In this document: positions 40,211 through 51,072 of the stretch, piece by piece
How the letters are laid out: the number at the start of each line of letters is the position of its first letter
Position numbering within the stretch: the stretch's first letter is position 1
Source: Opeltia flavorubescens
Taxonomy: Eukaryota; Ascomycota; Lecanoromycetes; Teloschistales; Teloschistaceae
Assembly (NCBI GenBank): GCA_000442125.1
Contig: KE546979.1
Span: 868,001-932,000, forward strand
Direction: 5' to 3'
Length of the DNA stretch: 64,000 bases
Made by a program: the position numbers and the translations under genes
The notes under the pieces: model-generated
Databases searched by the model: none
The model's input: only the letters and a program-made list of their open reading frames with translations
What the model was told of the DNA's origin: nothing

Positions 40211-43200
40211 TAGTATATTTATCCTTAAAATCCGACAGCGAAAATAAAATATAATTTTTTAAAATATTTTAATTCTAGTTAAAATTATTTACAAGAAGTT
40301 TAATACTAGAATTATAATATATAAAAAGAATAGCTTAGTTTTTATTAGAATTTTATTTTTAAGTAGTTAAATAATATATATTAATTATATATTTATTACT
40401 TTTATATTCCTTTTAAGTAATATATTATAATAATATATTTTAAATATACTAGTTAAAAGGATATAATTACTAAAGTTCTTATTACACTATTTTTATATTT
40501 ATATTCTAGGTATATTAGTTTTAGTAGAGTAGTATAATATATAGATTATTAAAATTCAGCCGTTAATATTAATTCGCTTTTTAATATTTAAATAGTCGTT
40601 AATAAATAAATAAACTAAAACTTTAATTTAATCTAAATTATTTAAAATATTTAATATATTTATTTTATTTTTCTATTAAATAAAGTTCAATTTTATATAT
40701 TTTAAAACAGCTTTATAAATATTCGCGTAATATATAATATACTTTATAATTAGGGTTATAATCCCGGTTATTTAAATTTATAAAAAATCTAAATTATTTT
40801 AATCTAGTAATTTTATATTATTTATTTAGTTTATTTATTAATAATAAAAAGATTTTAATACCCGTTTAACGAGGTTATTTAAAATTTTAATTACTTTTCT
40901 CGCGCGATTAATAAAAGGATTAGTAAATAATATTTAAAAGGAATTAATAATTTATATTACTATTAATTATAGTATAAAGACAGCGTTTATATTATAGTCT
41001 TTTATAACTGCTTTTTATTATAATAAACCTTTATAAATAGATATTAAAAATTTATTTAATATAATAAATAATTATATTATTTAAATATATTACTATATAT
41101 TCTTTAAATAATCCTATTCTTTTCGATTTAAAGCCGAGCTAATTCTTTTAATAAATACAGCTCTATAAAGTTCTTCTATTAATCTATAATTTTAAAATTA
41201 ATAATAATATAAAACTCGATCTAGTAATTAATTATAACTTATATATAAAGGTTTATATAATTATTATATTACTAGTTACCCTATAAATAAAAGTATATTA
41301 ATTATAAAGTTGTATATAGATCTTTAAACCCTAGATTTATATCTTTTAAAATAAAAAGATAATAGAATAGTAGTACTATAAAAGGCTATATATATTAAAT
41401 AAATTATTAATAGAGTTTTAATTAATATTATTAAAATTAAAATTTAAAATAGTTTAAATTATTTATAAAGCCGTATATAAAATTTATAATTTATTATTTT
41501 TTTTTAATTTTATTACTTCTATAACTATTATTTATAGTAGCTAACGATAGCGCCTATTATAAAAAGTAATATATAAAATTTAAATACTCTATAAGTTTAA
41601 TACGCTAATAATATTTTAGTAATTCGATTTTTAAACTCCCTTTCTAAAGGCTCTAAATAATTAGGTATAAGATAAATAGTATAAAAAAATAATATATTAA
41701 AGTATAAAGTACTAATATTTTATTAAATAAAATATTAAATTAAATTAAAACGTATAGTTTTAAAAAAGAATTATTAATATTAGAAATTTATAAAGAATTT
41801 AATATTTAAATTACTATTTAATCGTTTTATTTAAAAATTTATATTAAAAATATAACCTTTTAAAAAATAATAGTAATTAAAATTTAAATTTCGGCTTTAT
41901 TAACGTTTTAAAAGAATACTAAAGCTTATAAAATATTAGTATTAAAATATTAATATATTATTTATATATATTATTAGAAATATAAAGTTAAAAATAAATA
42001 GTTATTAATCTAATAGCTATTTATATTAAGCGGGTTGTTATATAGTAGAAGGATATAATATTTATTTTATATTTAGTAAGACGGATTAAATAGCTATTTT
42101 AATTAAGGAAAAAGAAATAGAATAGAAGGAAAGGAGATATAAAATCTATATTTCGAAGTTTAAAGAATAATATTATATTACTTTTTTATAAAACCTTTTA
42201 AAAGGATATAAAAAGAAAAGAATTAATTATTATAGTCTATTAACTAGCGATATTTAATAATAATATTTTTTTGTTTAATATTATAAAAAGGATTTTTATA
42301 TAATTTATCTATCTTTTTTTATTAATAAAATAAATTTTATAATTTACTAATCGCCTTTTTTAATTCTAGATCTATAGTACGATTATTATATTTAATTATT
42401 ATAATTTATTTTATATATAATAGACTTAATTAAGCCCGGTTCTATTAATAAGTTTTTTTTATAAAATTAAATACCCGCTCGATTTTAACGAAGGATATTA
42501 AATAAAAAAAATATTTTAAATTATTTAAGTTAACCTAGAAAAATTAGGAATATTATTTCGCTAAAATTACTAGTTTAATATATACTTAATAACGTTTATA
42601 TTAAAATATCGCTCTATTTTTATACGGTTCCTTTAGATACGTATAAGCGGTTAGAAGATACTAGCTAAAGTTAGTATAAATAGCTATATAGAATTAGTAA
42701 AATATAGATATATTACCTATATATATTACTTATTTAACTTTTATAAGTTAAATATTTTATATTAAAGTATTAAAAGAGTTATTATAATTTTTATTAAAAT
42801 ACTTTAAATAATCCTTCTAATAATAATTTATAAAACCTTATTAATTAAATTTAAATATTTTTTTAATATCCTAATTATAATATAAATTTAATTTTATTAT
42901 TATATTTAAAATATTTATTAGATTATATATTAATCCGCTTTTTTCTTTTATATATAAATAATACTTTTTTAATTTCTAAATCGCTATTTAGTAGGCTTCT
43001 ATTATAGTAGTTTTTATAAAATAATATAATATTTTAAAAACTTTTTTAATTATTTTAAAATAGTTATATATTTTATTAAAAACGCGGAACGTTAAATAAA
43101 TATTTATATTAGTAGTTCGTAAAATAATAAGTATAAAATTATAAAAAGGATAAAGTATAATATTAAAAAGTAAAAGAAATAATTAATTATAAATATTTAA

Positions 43201-44999
43201 ACGGATTTTATTAAATTTACTATCTAATATTTAAAACTTATTAATATATATTTTAAAAATTTTATATAATTAATATACTTAATAGATTATTAAATATATT
43301 AAATTCCACTAGATATAAATATTTTAAAGTAAATCCCTCGATTTATAATTTTTATTTTTTTTTAATTAGAGTTTTTTAAAATATAATTTATATTAAAAAA
43401 ATATATTAATATAAATAGTAAATAGACGAATTTAAATTATTATTAATAATTTAACTTTTTCTAATATATTATTTTATTATATAATTTTTTTTACTATATT
43501 TAATAATTTTATACTAAAATTATTAAAATATTTATCCTTTAAATCCCGGTTTAAAATGTTATTTATTATTTATAATCCGATCGTTATAATAAAATTCTAA
43601 ATTATAAAATTAATAATATAGGTTAAAAATAATAAAAAGTTTTTAATTTTTTCCTATTTTTATTTAAGTTAAAAGAGTTTATTTTTTAGTTTTATTTTTA
43701 AAAAATTATTCAAGTTTAAATTATTAGTAATAATATTAAAGAATTTTCGCCTAATTTAGTAGTAATTAATATAGGTTAATACTTTATTATATTATATTTT
43801 ACTAGAATAATTAGTATTTAATAATATAGATTTAAATAACCGTTTTTAAAACTAATATCAATTATTAATTTAATATATTAGTACTTTTAGATATAAAATC
43901 TTTTAAACCCTGGATTAAATATTTACTATAGAGAAAACTCGACCTATATTTAATAGTTTATTATAGATTTTTTTATTAATATTAATATAATTTTTTTTAA
44001 TTTAAATAACTAAGGTTATTTATCTATTAAACTATAGATTAGAATAGAATATTTTAAAGAAATTTTAGAAAATAAAATTATTAATAGTTTATAAAAGGAG
44101 GTCGAGTTATATAAAAATTTTATATAATTAATAGTTCTAAGTTTTTTAATTACTATCTCTATTATTATCTATATAACTTTTCTTTTAAAATAATATATTA
44201 ATAATATATTTCTTTTAAATATTATTTAATATATTTATACGTTTAAAATTCGTTTTAATATTTAACTAGAAATTTTATTATTTAGCTTTTTAATAAAAAG
44301 TAAAGATTATATATTTATATATAGTCGATATAAAAGATAAATTAAAAGTAATAAAATAATTAAAAACTTTAGCGTAGTTTTTATAAATAATTATAGGTTT
44401 ATTATTAGAAACCAAAGTAGTTTATTTAAAATTAGATTAATATTTTTAGTAATTTTTATTTAAATTATCTACTTTTTATATTTAAAGGGAATTTATAAAT
44501 TTATTAAAAGAATTTTTAACTTATACTATTATAGAAGTAATTAATTATTAAATTTTAAAAATTTAATAAGTATTATTATATTATTAAACGTATTCGTTAT
44601 TAATTTAAAAAATTAAACTTAAATATTAGAATTAAATTTCTTTTATTTTTATTTAAATTTATTTTTATTTCTTCTAATATAAATATATTAGCGTAGTAAA
44701 TATACTAATATTTCGACTTAGAAACTAACTTATAGATTAGTTTAGATAAATATTATTAATTAATAAATCTAGTATTAATTTTTTACTTGATTTATTTAGA
44801 TTATTCCTTTTATAAAAGAAACCCGGTTAATTTTATAATAATAGATTAATAATGTTATTATTAGATATTATTATATTTTTATATAATAGTAATATAATAG
44901 GCTAATATAATAGAGTAATAGATAAGTAATAATTATAATTATTAAATATTAATATAATTTTAACTATAATAAAGAAAACTAGTATTATAGGATTTATAT
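40211..44999. other. Unassigned RIP-mutated sequence
   Basis: CpA/TpG-poor DNA without recognisable domain, LTR or RNA gene. Hydrophilic stretches near 42020-42240 suggest former coding DNA, but the family is not identifiable. A SINE body might follow the tRNA-like head just to the left; no second copy is present for comparison. Confidence 0.5.
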
Positions 45000-45009
45000 T
45001 ATAGATTAT

Positions 45010-45230
45010 ATTATTAAGTTTAAGCGAGTTTTTAGCGGGTTAGTCGGGTTAAATCTAATTTAGAACCGACCTGTTAAGAATTTAATTTAATTTAAAACCG
45101 ATCTATTAAAGATTTAATTTAACTAGAACCCGATTTAATTCGGGTTAGATTCTAGGATTTTTTAATCCGACTCGGGTCGGTTTCAAGTCTAGATTTTATC
45201 TATAAAACCCGGTCGAGTGACCAGTCTATA
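45010..45230. repeat. RIP-poor island rich in ACCCG/CGGGT motifs, possible hAT-like MITE
   Basis: About 220 bp with many copies of ACCCG/CGGGT or ACCGA/TCGGT in both orientations, for example near 45035-45050, 45063-45070, 45097-45103, 45127-45145 and 45166-45182. A direct repeat of about 38 bp (ACCGACCTGTTAAG, then ACCGATCTATTAAAG) is visible. The left part (AAATCTAATTTAGAACCGACC, 45050-45070) resembles the reverse complement of the right part (near 45175-45200). Dense short subterminal motifs in both orientations are typical of hAT-type transposon ends, so a non-autonomous hAT element is a reasonable guess. Exact termini and a target duplication were not found. Confidence 0.4.
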
Positions 45231-47655
45231 TATAATAAGTTCTATTAATCGAAAATCTCTAATAAAATAATTACTATATATTATAATTTAAAAGATACTA
45301 GTTTTTTTAAATATTAAAGATTTTGATATAAAATTAAATAATATTACTAAATTTATTATTATTTCAATTCTTATATTTAATAAAAAGATTATATAATTTA
45401 TAATTATTATATACGAGCTTTATTTAAAAAATAAATAAAGCGTTAATATATTTACTAAGAATTAAATTTTCAATTTAAAAATACTAATATATATTTAATA
45501 ATAAAGATAATATTTATTAGCTTTTATTATAGTATTATTGTATTAATAATTATTAATATTAAAGTACTATAATAAAAACTATTCTTTATAATATTTAATA
45601 TATAATATTATTACTATATACTAGTAATATTATTAAAATTATTAACCTATATTAAAACCTATTGAACTTTTTATAAAATCAGAATTTTATTTATAAATAT
45701 AAAATTTTAGATAATTTTACTAGTTATATAAATAGTAGAAATTATATACTTAAATTAGTATATATCAAATAATATTTATAGTTTTCTATATTATTAGCTA
45801 AAAAGATTGAATTAAATACTATTTAAAAATAATAAAATAAATAAAAACCATTAAATTAGTTTAAAAAATTATAAATTAGCTATTAAATTATTAAAGTAGA
45901 AGTTTAAATAACTTTTAAGAAATTTTAAACGCTATATAGCAGCTATTAAATTAATTAATAAAACTTTAAAAACCGTTAATATACTATTTATAAACAATAA
46001 TTATAAGATAGAAAAAATATATTGAATAAAAGTATTAATTTTTAAAATATAAATTAAATAAACTATTTTAGTTATTTTAATTCAACGCTACTTTTATTTA
46101 CAATAAAATACTAAAAAGAAAATTAATATATTAAAATCGAAATATATAGATATTTTTTTTATAAAAATTTAAAAATATATTTATAAATTCGGGTAAATCT
46201 ATATTTATTCCGTTAATATTTATAATCAAAGGGTTATAAATAAAATTATATAAAAATTTTATATAAATTAAATATATAAAATTAAAAGAAACAAATAATT
46301 AAAGTTATTTTATTTTTATTTTTTTATTTTATAATATAGAAAAATATTTATTAAAATTTTAAAAGTAATATATTTATTAATATTTAGATAATTAATAAAA
46401 TTATAATATTAAATATTTAATAAATTCTATTTCAAATAGAAGTTTTAATAAAATTTTATAATATTAAAAGTTTTTTTATAATAAATTTTATAAACTTTTT
46501 CTATTAATAATAAAATATTCTATAATACTATAACTTTTTAATAATAGAATTATATTAAAAACAAAAAGTTTTTAAATTGTAATTGATTAATATTTATAAT
46601 TTATCAATTATTATATTATAAAATATAAATAAAAATCTATATATATTTTCTTTATTTTACAAAATTTATATTAGAATAATTATAATTATTTCTTTTTTAA
46701 TAAAAAAATATATAAATTATTTTAATTAAATTTCTTGTATATTTAATATTATAAACTTTGGTTTGTTATTAATAATTTTATTAGATTAAAAACTTAAAAA
46801 TTTTAAATCTATTATAATAAAAAAAGAACTAAAAGTTATTTTAAAACTTTTATTTCTATATATATTTTTATATTTAGAAAGATATATTAATTAAATAAAC
46901 TACCTTTTTTAATATATTAATTATTATATAACTTTTATAAAATAATTATTAAAGTAGAAAATATATATAAATCGCGATATTGTTATTAAAAATAGTATTT
47001 ATAAAAAACCTATATTTAAAATCTATTAGTAGTATTTATATTTAAAAAATTTATTATATTTTATTATTTATAAAAACTTTTTCTATTATTATTAATTTTA
47101 ATTTATTTTTATAAAGATATAAAATTATATATAGATTAAAATACTAATAAAAAATTCGAATAAATAATTTATATTAATTAGAATTTAGATTAATTTATTG
47201 AAAAAAAAATTAAAAAGATTTTAATAAAAATTTAATTTATTAATTTTATTTTTTAACCGTTTACAATTAAATATTAAAATTTATTTTTAATTTATAAAAA
47301 TAAAGGTTATAAATACTTTTTAAAAAATAAAGGTTATAAATATTTTTTAAAAAATAAAAATAATTTATTATATAATAAAAGTAATTAAATATACTATTAT
47401 TTTTAATAAAATTATTATTATTATAACTAATATTTTATATTAAACTAATTTCAATTTAATATTTATTAAAAAGTTTTATATTAATTTATTATAAATTTTT
47501 AAATATTTTTAATATTTTAAATTTAATATTTATTATAAACTCGAGGATATAAATAAAATTCTAAATAAAATATTAAAATTTATAAGTTATAAATACTATT
47601 AAATAATAGATAAATTGTAAAATACAAATACTATTATAATATATTCTTTTTTAAT
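45231..47655. other. Extremely AT-rich segment with milder CpA/TpG depletion
   Basis: Higher A+T and fewer CpG than the mutated transposons, but CpA and TpG recur (for instance near 46560-46760). No gene, RNA or transposon motif recognised. Probably AT-rich intergenic or very old repeat sequence. Confidence 0.55.
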
Positions 47656-47945
47656 AAATCTAGTCGAGAAATTAGTTAAATTCCGCTAATAAATCTACTA
47701 ATAATTACAATTTTTCCGCACAATTCCGCGAAAATCGCCCGATTCGGACGCCAAGATATTGCCTATATTGCAGATCATCCTATCGAAATCGCCTAGATCC
47801 ACGAATTTTGTATATAAATAATTTATCCAATTTTTATCGTATCTAAATAAAAACTAAATGTATTATTCAGCTGTAAAGATTAGGCGGATGGGCGATTTCC
47901 GGTAGCCAAAAAACAGCTTTGCGCAAAAATAAAAAAAAAACCAGT
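47656..47945. other. RIP-free island with inverted repeat AAATCGCCC
   Basis: About 290 bp with normal base and dinucleotide content inside otherwise extreme AT DNA. AAATCGCCC at 47732-47740 is inverted at 47890-47898 (GGGCGATTT). Farther out, ATTTTTCCGCACAA (from about 47710) resembles the reverse complement of the right side (ATTTTTGCGCAAAG, near 47930). This fits a small MITE-like element with imperfect inverted ends, or a single-copy sequence never exposed to RIP. Neither strand gives a protein I recognise. Confidence 0.5.
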
Positions 47946-47966
47946 TAATTTTTTTAAAAATTTATT

Positions 47967-48002
47967 AATAAATAATCTAATAAATAATCTAATAAATAAT
48001 CT
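47967..48002. repeat. Microsatellite, 3 perfect 12-bp units
   Basis: AATAAATAATCT three times in tandem, continuing in degenerate form to about 48040. Confidence 0.9.
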
Positions 48003-48232
48003 GGTAAATATTTTAATAAATAATATAATAGTTAATCTATAGATAAATTAACAAAAAAATTTAAAAATAAAATAATAGATAAATTGATAATTAACAAAAA
48101 TAATAATCTAATAAATTAAAAGAAAATATTATTTAAAGAAATCGAAAAATTATTATTATTCTAATAATTTTAAAAAAATCTTTTAATTTTTTAATTAAAA
48201 AAAATATAAAAGTAAATAATAAATTGAATACT

Positions 48233-48359
48233 AAAATAAATAATAAAATAAATAATAAAATAATTGATAAAATAAATAATAAAATAATTAATAAAATAAA
48301 TAATAAAATAAATCAAAGAAATAATAAAATAAATAATAAGAGAAATGATAAAATAAATA
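48233..48359. repeat. Low-complexity array of about 12-bp AAAATAAATAAT units
   Basis: About 127 bp of imperfect AAAATAAATAAT repeats, with variants containing TTGAT and TCAAAG. The unit length matches the array at 47967-48002, so the two may share an origin. Confidence 0.85.
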
Positions 48360-48546
48360 TTATTATATAAAAATTAATTAATAATTTAAATTTAATTTTA
48401 AATTAAATTAAATAAATAAAAAAATCAAGCGATTAATTTATAAATAAAATATAAAATAATTTAATAAATGAAATATTAATATTATATATTTCTATTATTA
48501 TTATCTAATAAACAATTTTAAAACTTATAAAAAAGAATTATATATT

Positions 48547-48573
48547 CGCCGCCTACGGCGGCGAGCTTACTAG
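48547..48573 (+). other. GC hairpin followed by CTAG, Helitron-like 3' terminus candidate
   Basis: CGCCGCC-TAC-GGCGGCG (48547-48563) is a perfect 7-bp stem with a 3-base loop, the strongest hairpin I noticed in this AT-rich part. Six bases later comes CTAG (48570-48573), followed by T. Helitron DNA transposons end in a short GC hairpin a few bases before CTRR and insert between A and T. The match is to the terminus only: no Rep/helicase gene or TC 5' end was identified, and such hairpins also occur in other repeat families. Confidence 0.3.
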
Positions 48574-48579
48574 TAATTA

Positions 48580-50007
48580 ATGGATATAATAGAAATAGTT
48601 ATTAGATTAAAATTTAAAAATTTATAAAAATTAATATAAAATTAAATAATAATATTATTAAATTATTATATTATATTTTTAACGCGCGATTTTATTTTAA
48701 TAATAATAAATAAAATTTATATTTACTATTATTTATAAATAAAAAAGAAATATTCTAGATAATATATAATAAACTAGATTGTTTTAGCTAAAAATAAATA
48801 TATAATATTTAATAAAAAATTTTTATATATAAAATCTATTTATAAATATATAGAAATTTATATATTATTATTTATATTAATAAATTAATTTAATATTCTA
48901 TTATTATTTATATAAAATTTTATAAATTATATTCAATTTAAAAAAACTTTTTTATATATTTATTAATAAATTTATTTTTATTATATTAAAATAATATAAA
49001 AAATATAATTATTATATTTTTTTAATAAATAAATTTACTTAAATCTTTATTTATAGTTTAAAAAAATTGATTTAAAGCGGTAAATAATAGATTGAATATT
49101 TTTTAATTAAATTAATAAAACTAAATTAAAGTATATTATAAATAATAAAGTTAATTTATAATAAAAAGTTTTTTAATTAATTTTAATTCTATATATTTAA
49201 AATATTAAAAATAAATATATTATTATATATTATTAAATATTTATAAATTAATAATATACTAAAATAAATATATTAAAGTATTAAAATAATTATATATTAT
49301 TTTATCGCTATATTAATTCTTTTTTTATTATAGTTTTTTATTTTTTTTATAAATATTTACGGCTTTTAATAATTTTATAAACTATAGTTATATATTTAAA
49401 ATATTTTAATTAAATAATATTTAAATCTATTATTTTTAAAATATTATATTTTTTATATCTATTAAATTCTAAATAAACTATTTAAATAAATAATTTATTA
49501 AATTTTAAAATTTTTATTAAAATATTTATTAAAGATTTAATTATTTTTTTCTCGATAATATAAATAGTTTATTATTATAATATACCTATTTTAGAATTTA
49601 AAAAATCTATAAATATATTTGTATTATAAAATACTATAATATAAATAGTTATAAAAAAGTACAAGCCGATATATATTAAAATTATAAATATTATTACCTT
49701 TATTATATTAAAAACAAGAATATTATAGAATATAATATTAATTAAACTTTTATAATAATAAAACAATTTTATAAAAATATTTTTATATAAAAATAATAAT
49801 AAATTAATATATATTTTTAAAAAGATTTAATTTTAACTAATAGATTTTTTTTAAATTATCGACTATATTAAATAATTAATTTATAATATATATCGATTAC
49901 CTATAATATAAACTTTTAATATAATAATAATAATATATTTAAAATCTATAACTAATCCTAGTAACTTTTTTTATCAGCGCTATTATAATTTTATACTTTT
50001 AATTATT
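48580..50007. other. Very AT-rich sequence without recognisable genes
   Basis: Poly-A/T-rich DNA left of Gypsy copy 3. It includes one 63-codon frame (49575-49766, minus) made almost only of Ile, Phe, Tyr, Leu and Asn, which reflects base composition. No RNA gene or transposon end seen. Confidence 0.6.
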
Positions 50008-50012
50008 ATTAA

Positions 50013-50217
50013 TTTTACGGCTATAACGTATAAATAAAAAGTTAATAGAATAGATGGGGCTAAATAGCTACTATAGCCCGAAAAAAGCTTTTGAAATAAA
50101 TTTACCCAGTTAAATTTATAACCTTTTAGCGTTTATATTTAATTAGTTATATATTCTATAAATAGATAATTTTTTATCTTTAATATAATAGTATTACCCT
50201 ATATCTACTATATAATA
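50013..50217 (+). repeat. Gypsy family A copy 3, 5' LTR
   Basis: 205 bp, exactly the family length, from TTTTACGG (for TGTTGCGG) to CTACTATATAATA. Aligned to the right LTR of copy 1 in inverse orientation. Confidence 0.85.
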
Positions 50218-50469
50218 AATAGTAGTAATTAAAGATAACCTATATTAAATCTAATATTATTAACTTCCGTATATATATACTATTAATTATTATATAGTAC
50301 TAGATTCTCTAGATAGATTTAACGCTTTTTCGCCTATTAAACTACTACTTTTATACTAATATTTAGTAAATAGAATTAATTAAAATATACTTTAGTTTAT
50401 AATCCTTCTAATAAAGTTTTAAATATTTATTATAATAATCTAAAAAATTGAATTAATTTTATTATTATT

Positions 50470-50721
50470 ACGCGTCGGAATAGGTTAGGTTTTAGGGTGG
50501 GTTTTAGCAAATTTTAAAAACCCAAAAAAACCCCGTTGGCTTTTTTAGCGCCGGGAGCTAGTACTAGCGCGCTAGATTTTAATACGCGCTAGGGCCGTAT
50601 ATAAGCTATATTTTTTATATATATTTCTTTTCTATAGCTATTATAGTTATCTAGATATTAAAAATATACTAACGCGTTTTTTTCTCTAAGTCCGTAAAAC
50701 GGGGCCCCGTTCCGACGAGAA
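50470..50721. mobile_element. MITE-like short DNA transposon inserted in Gypsy copy 3, RIP-free
   Basis: About 250 bp of GC-richer, un-RIPped DNA interrupts sequence that is continuous in Gypsy copies 1 and 2. The ends are inverted: CGCGTCGGAA (50471-50480) and TTCCGACGAG (50710-50719) match at 9 of 10 positions, with weaker similarity further in (GG...GTTTTA). The flanks repeat: ATTATTATT (50461-50469) and ATTATTATA (50722-50730), where the Gypsy copies have a single ATTATTATA. An 8-9 bp duplication points to the hAT or Mutator superfamily. It contains the palindrome CTAGCGCGCTAG and no coding potential. It is shorter than the roughly 400 bp that RIP needs in Neurospora, which explains its survival. 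Confidence 0.75.
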
Positions 50722-51072
50722 ATTATTATACTAATTTTAATTATAATTACTTTTTAAATTAAAATATTTTAAAAGTAGATTAAATAGTTTTTAAAATAGG
50801 ATCAGATATTTATAATAATTTTTAGAATTTATACTAACTATATTTATAAAAAAATTACGAATTTATACCGTTTTTTAATATAAGAATTTTTTAATAACTA
50901 TATAATTTAAACTAGTATAGCTTCTATTACTACCTATTCTATAATCTAAAATAAATATTTATATATTTTTATAAAAATTATAAGCGATTTCTATAATAAT
51001 ATTATTATAATTTTTAATAATAAAAGCTTTTAAATCTATATTTAAAAATTAGTAATAAATTTTATCTATATT

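Larger units (their letters stand above)
50013..51072 (+). mobile_element. Gypsy family A copy 3, LTR plus start of the internal region
   Basis: Starts with a full 205-bp LTR in + orientation and continues into the gag-side internal sequence, aligning with the reverse complement of about 11870-12656 of copy 1. Homology stops at about 51070, where a different Gypsy relic begins; the rest of the copy and its right LTR were not found. Unlike copies 1 and 2, its LTR differs from the others by several transversions as well as transitions, so it is an older insertion or an older subfamily. A MITE-like insert sits at 50470-50721. Broken and incomplete. Confidence 0.8.

Noticed and set aside
49575-49766. 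63-codon open frame on the minus strand starting with ATG
   Set aside because: It consists almost only of Ile, Phe, Tyr, Leu and Asn, as expected of random AT DNA. I see no ribosome or promoter context and no recognisable domain.
45231-50007. Nuclear copy of mitochondrial DNA
   Set aside because: The A+T content and the GC hairpin at 48547 invite this, but I recognised no mitochondrial protein, rRNA or tRNA sequence.
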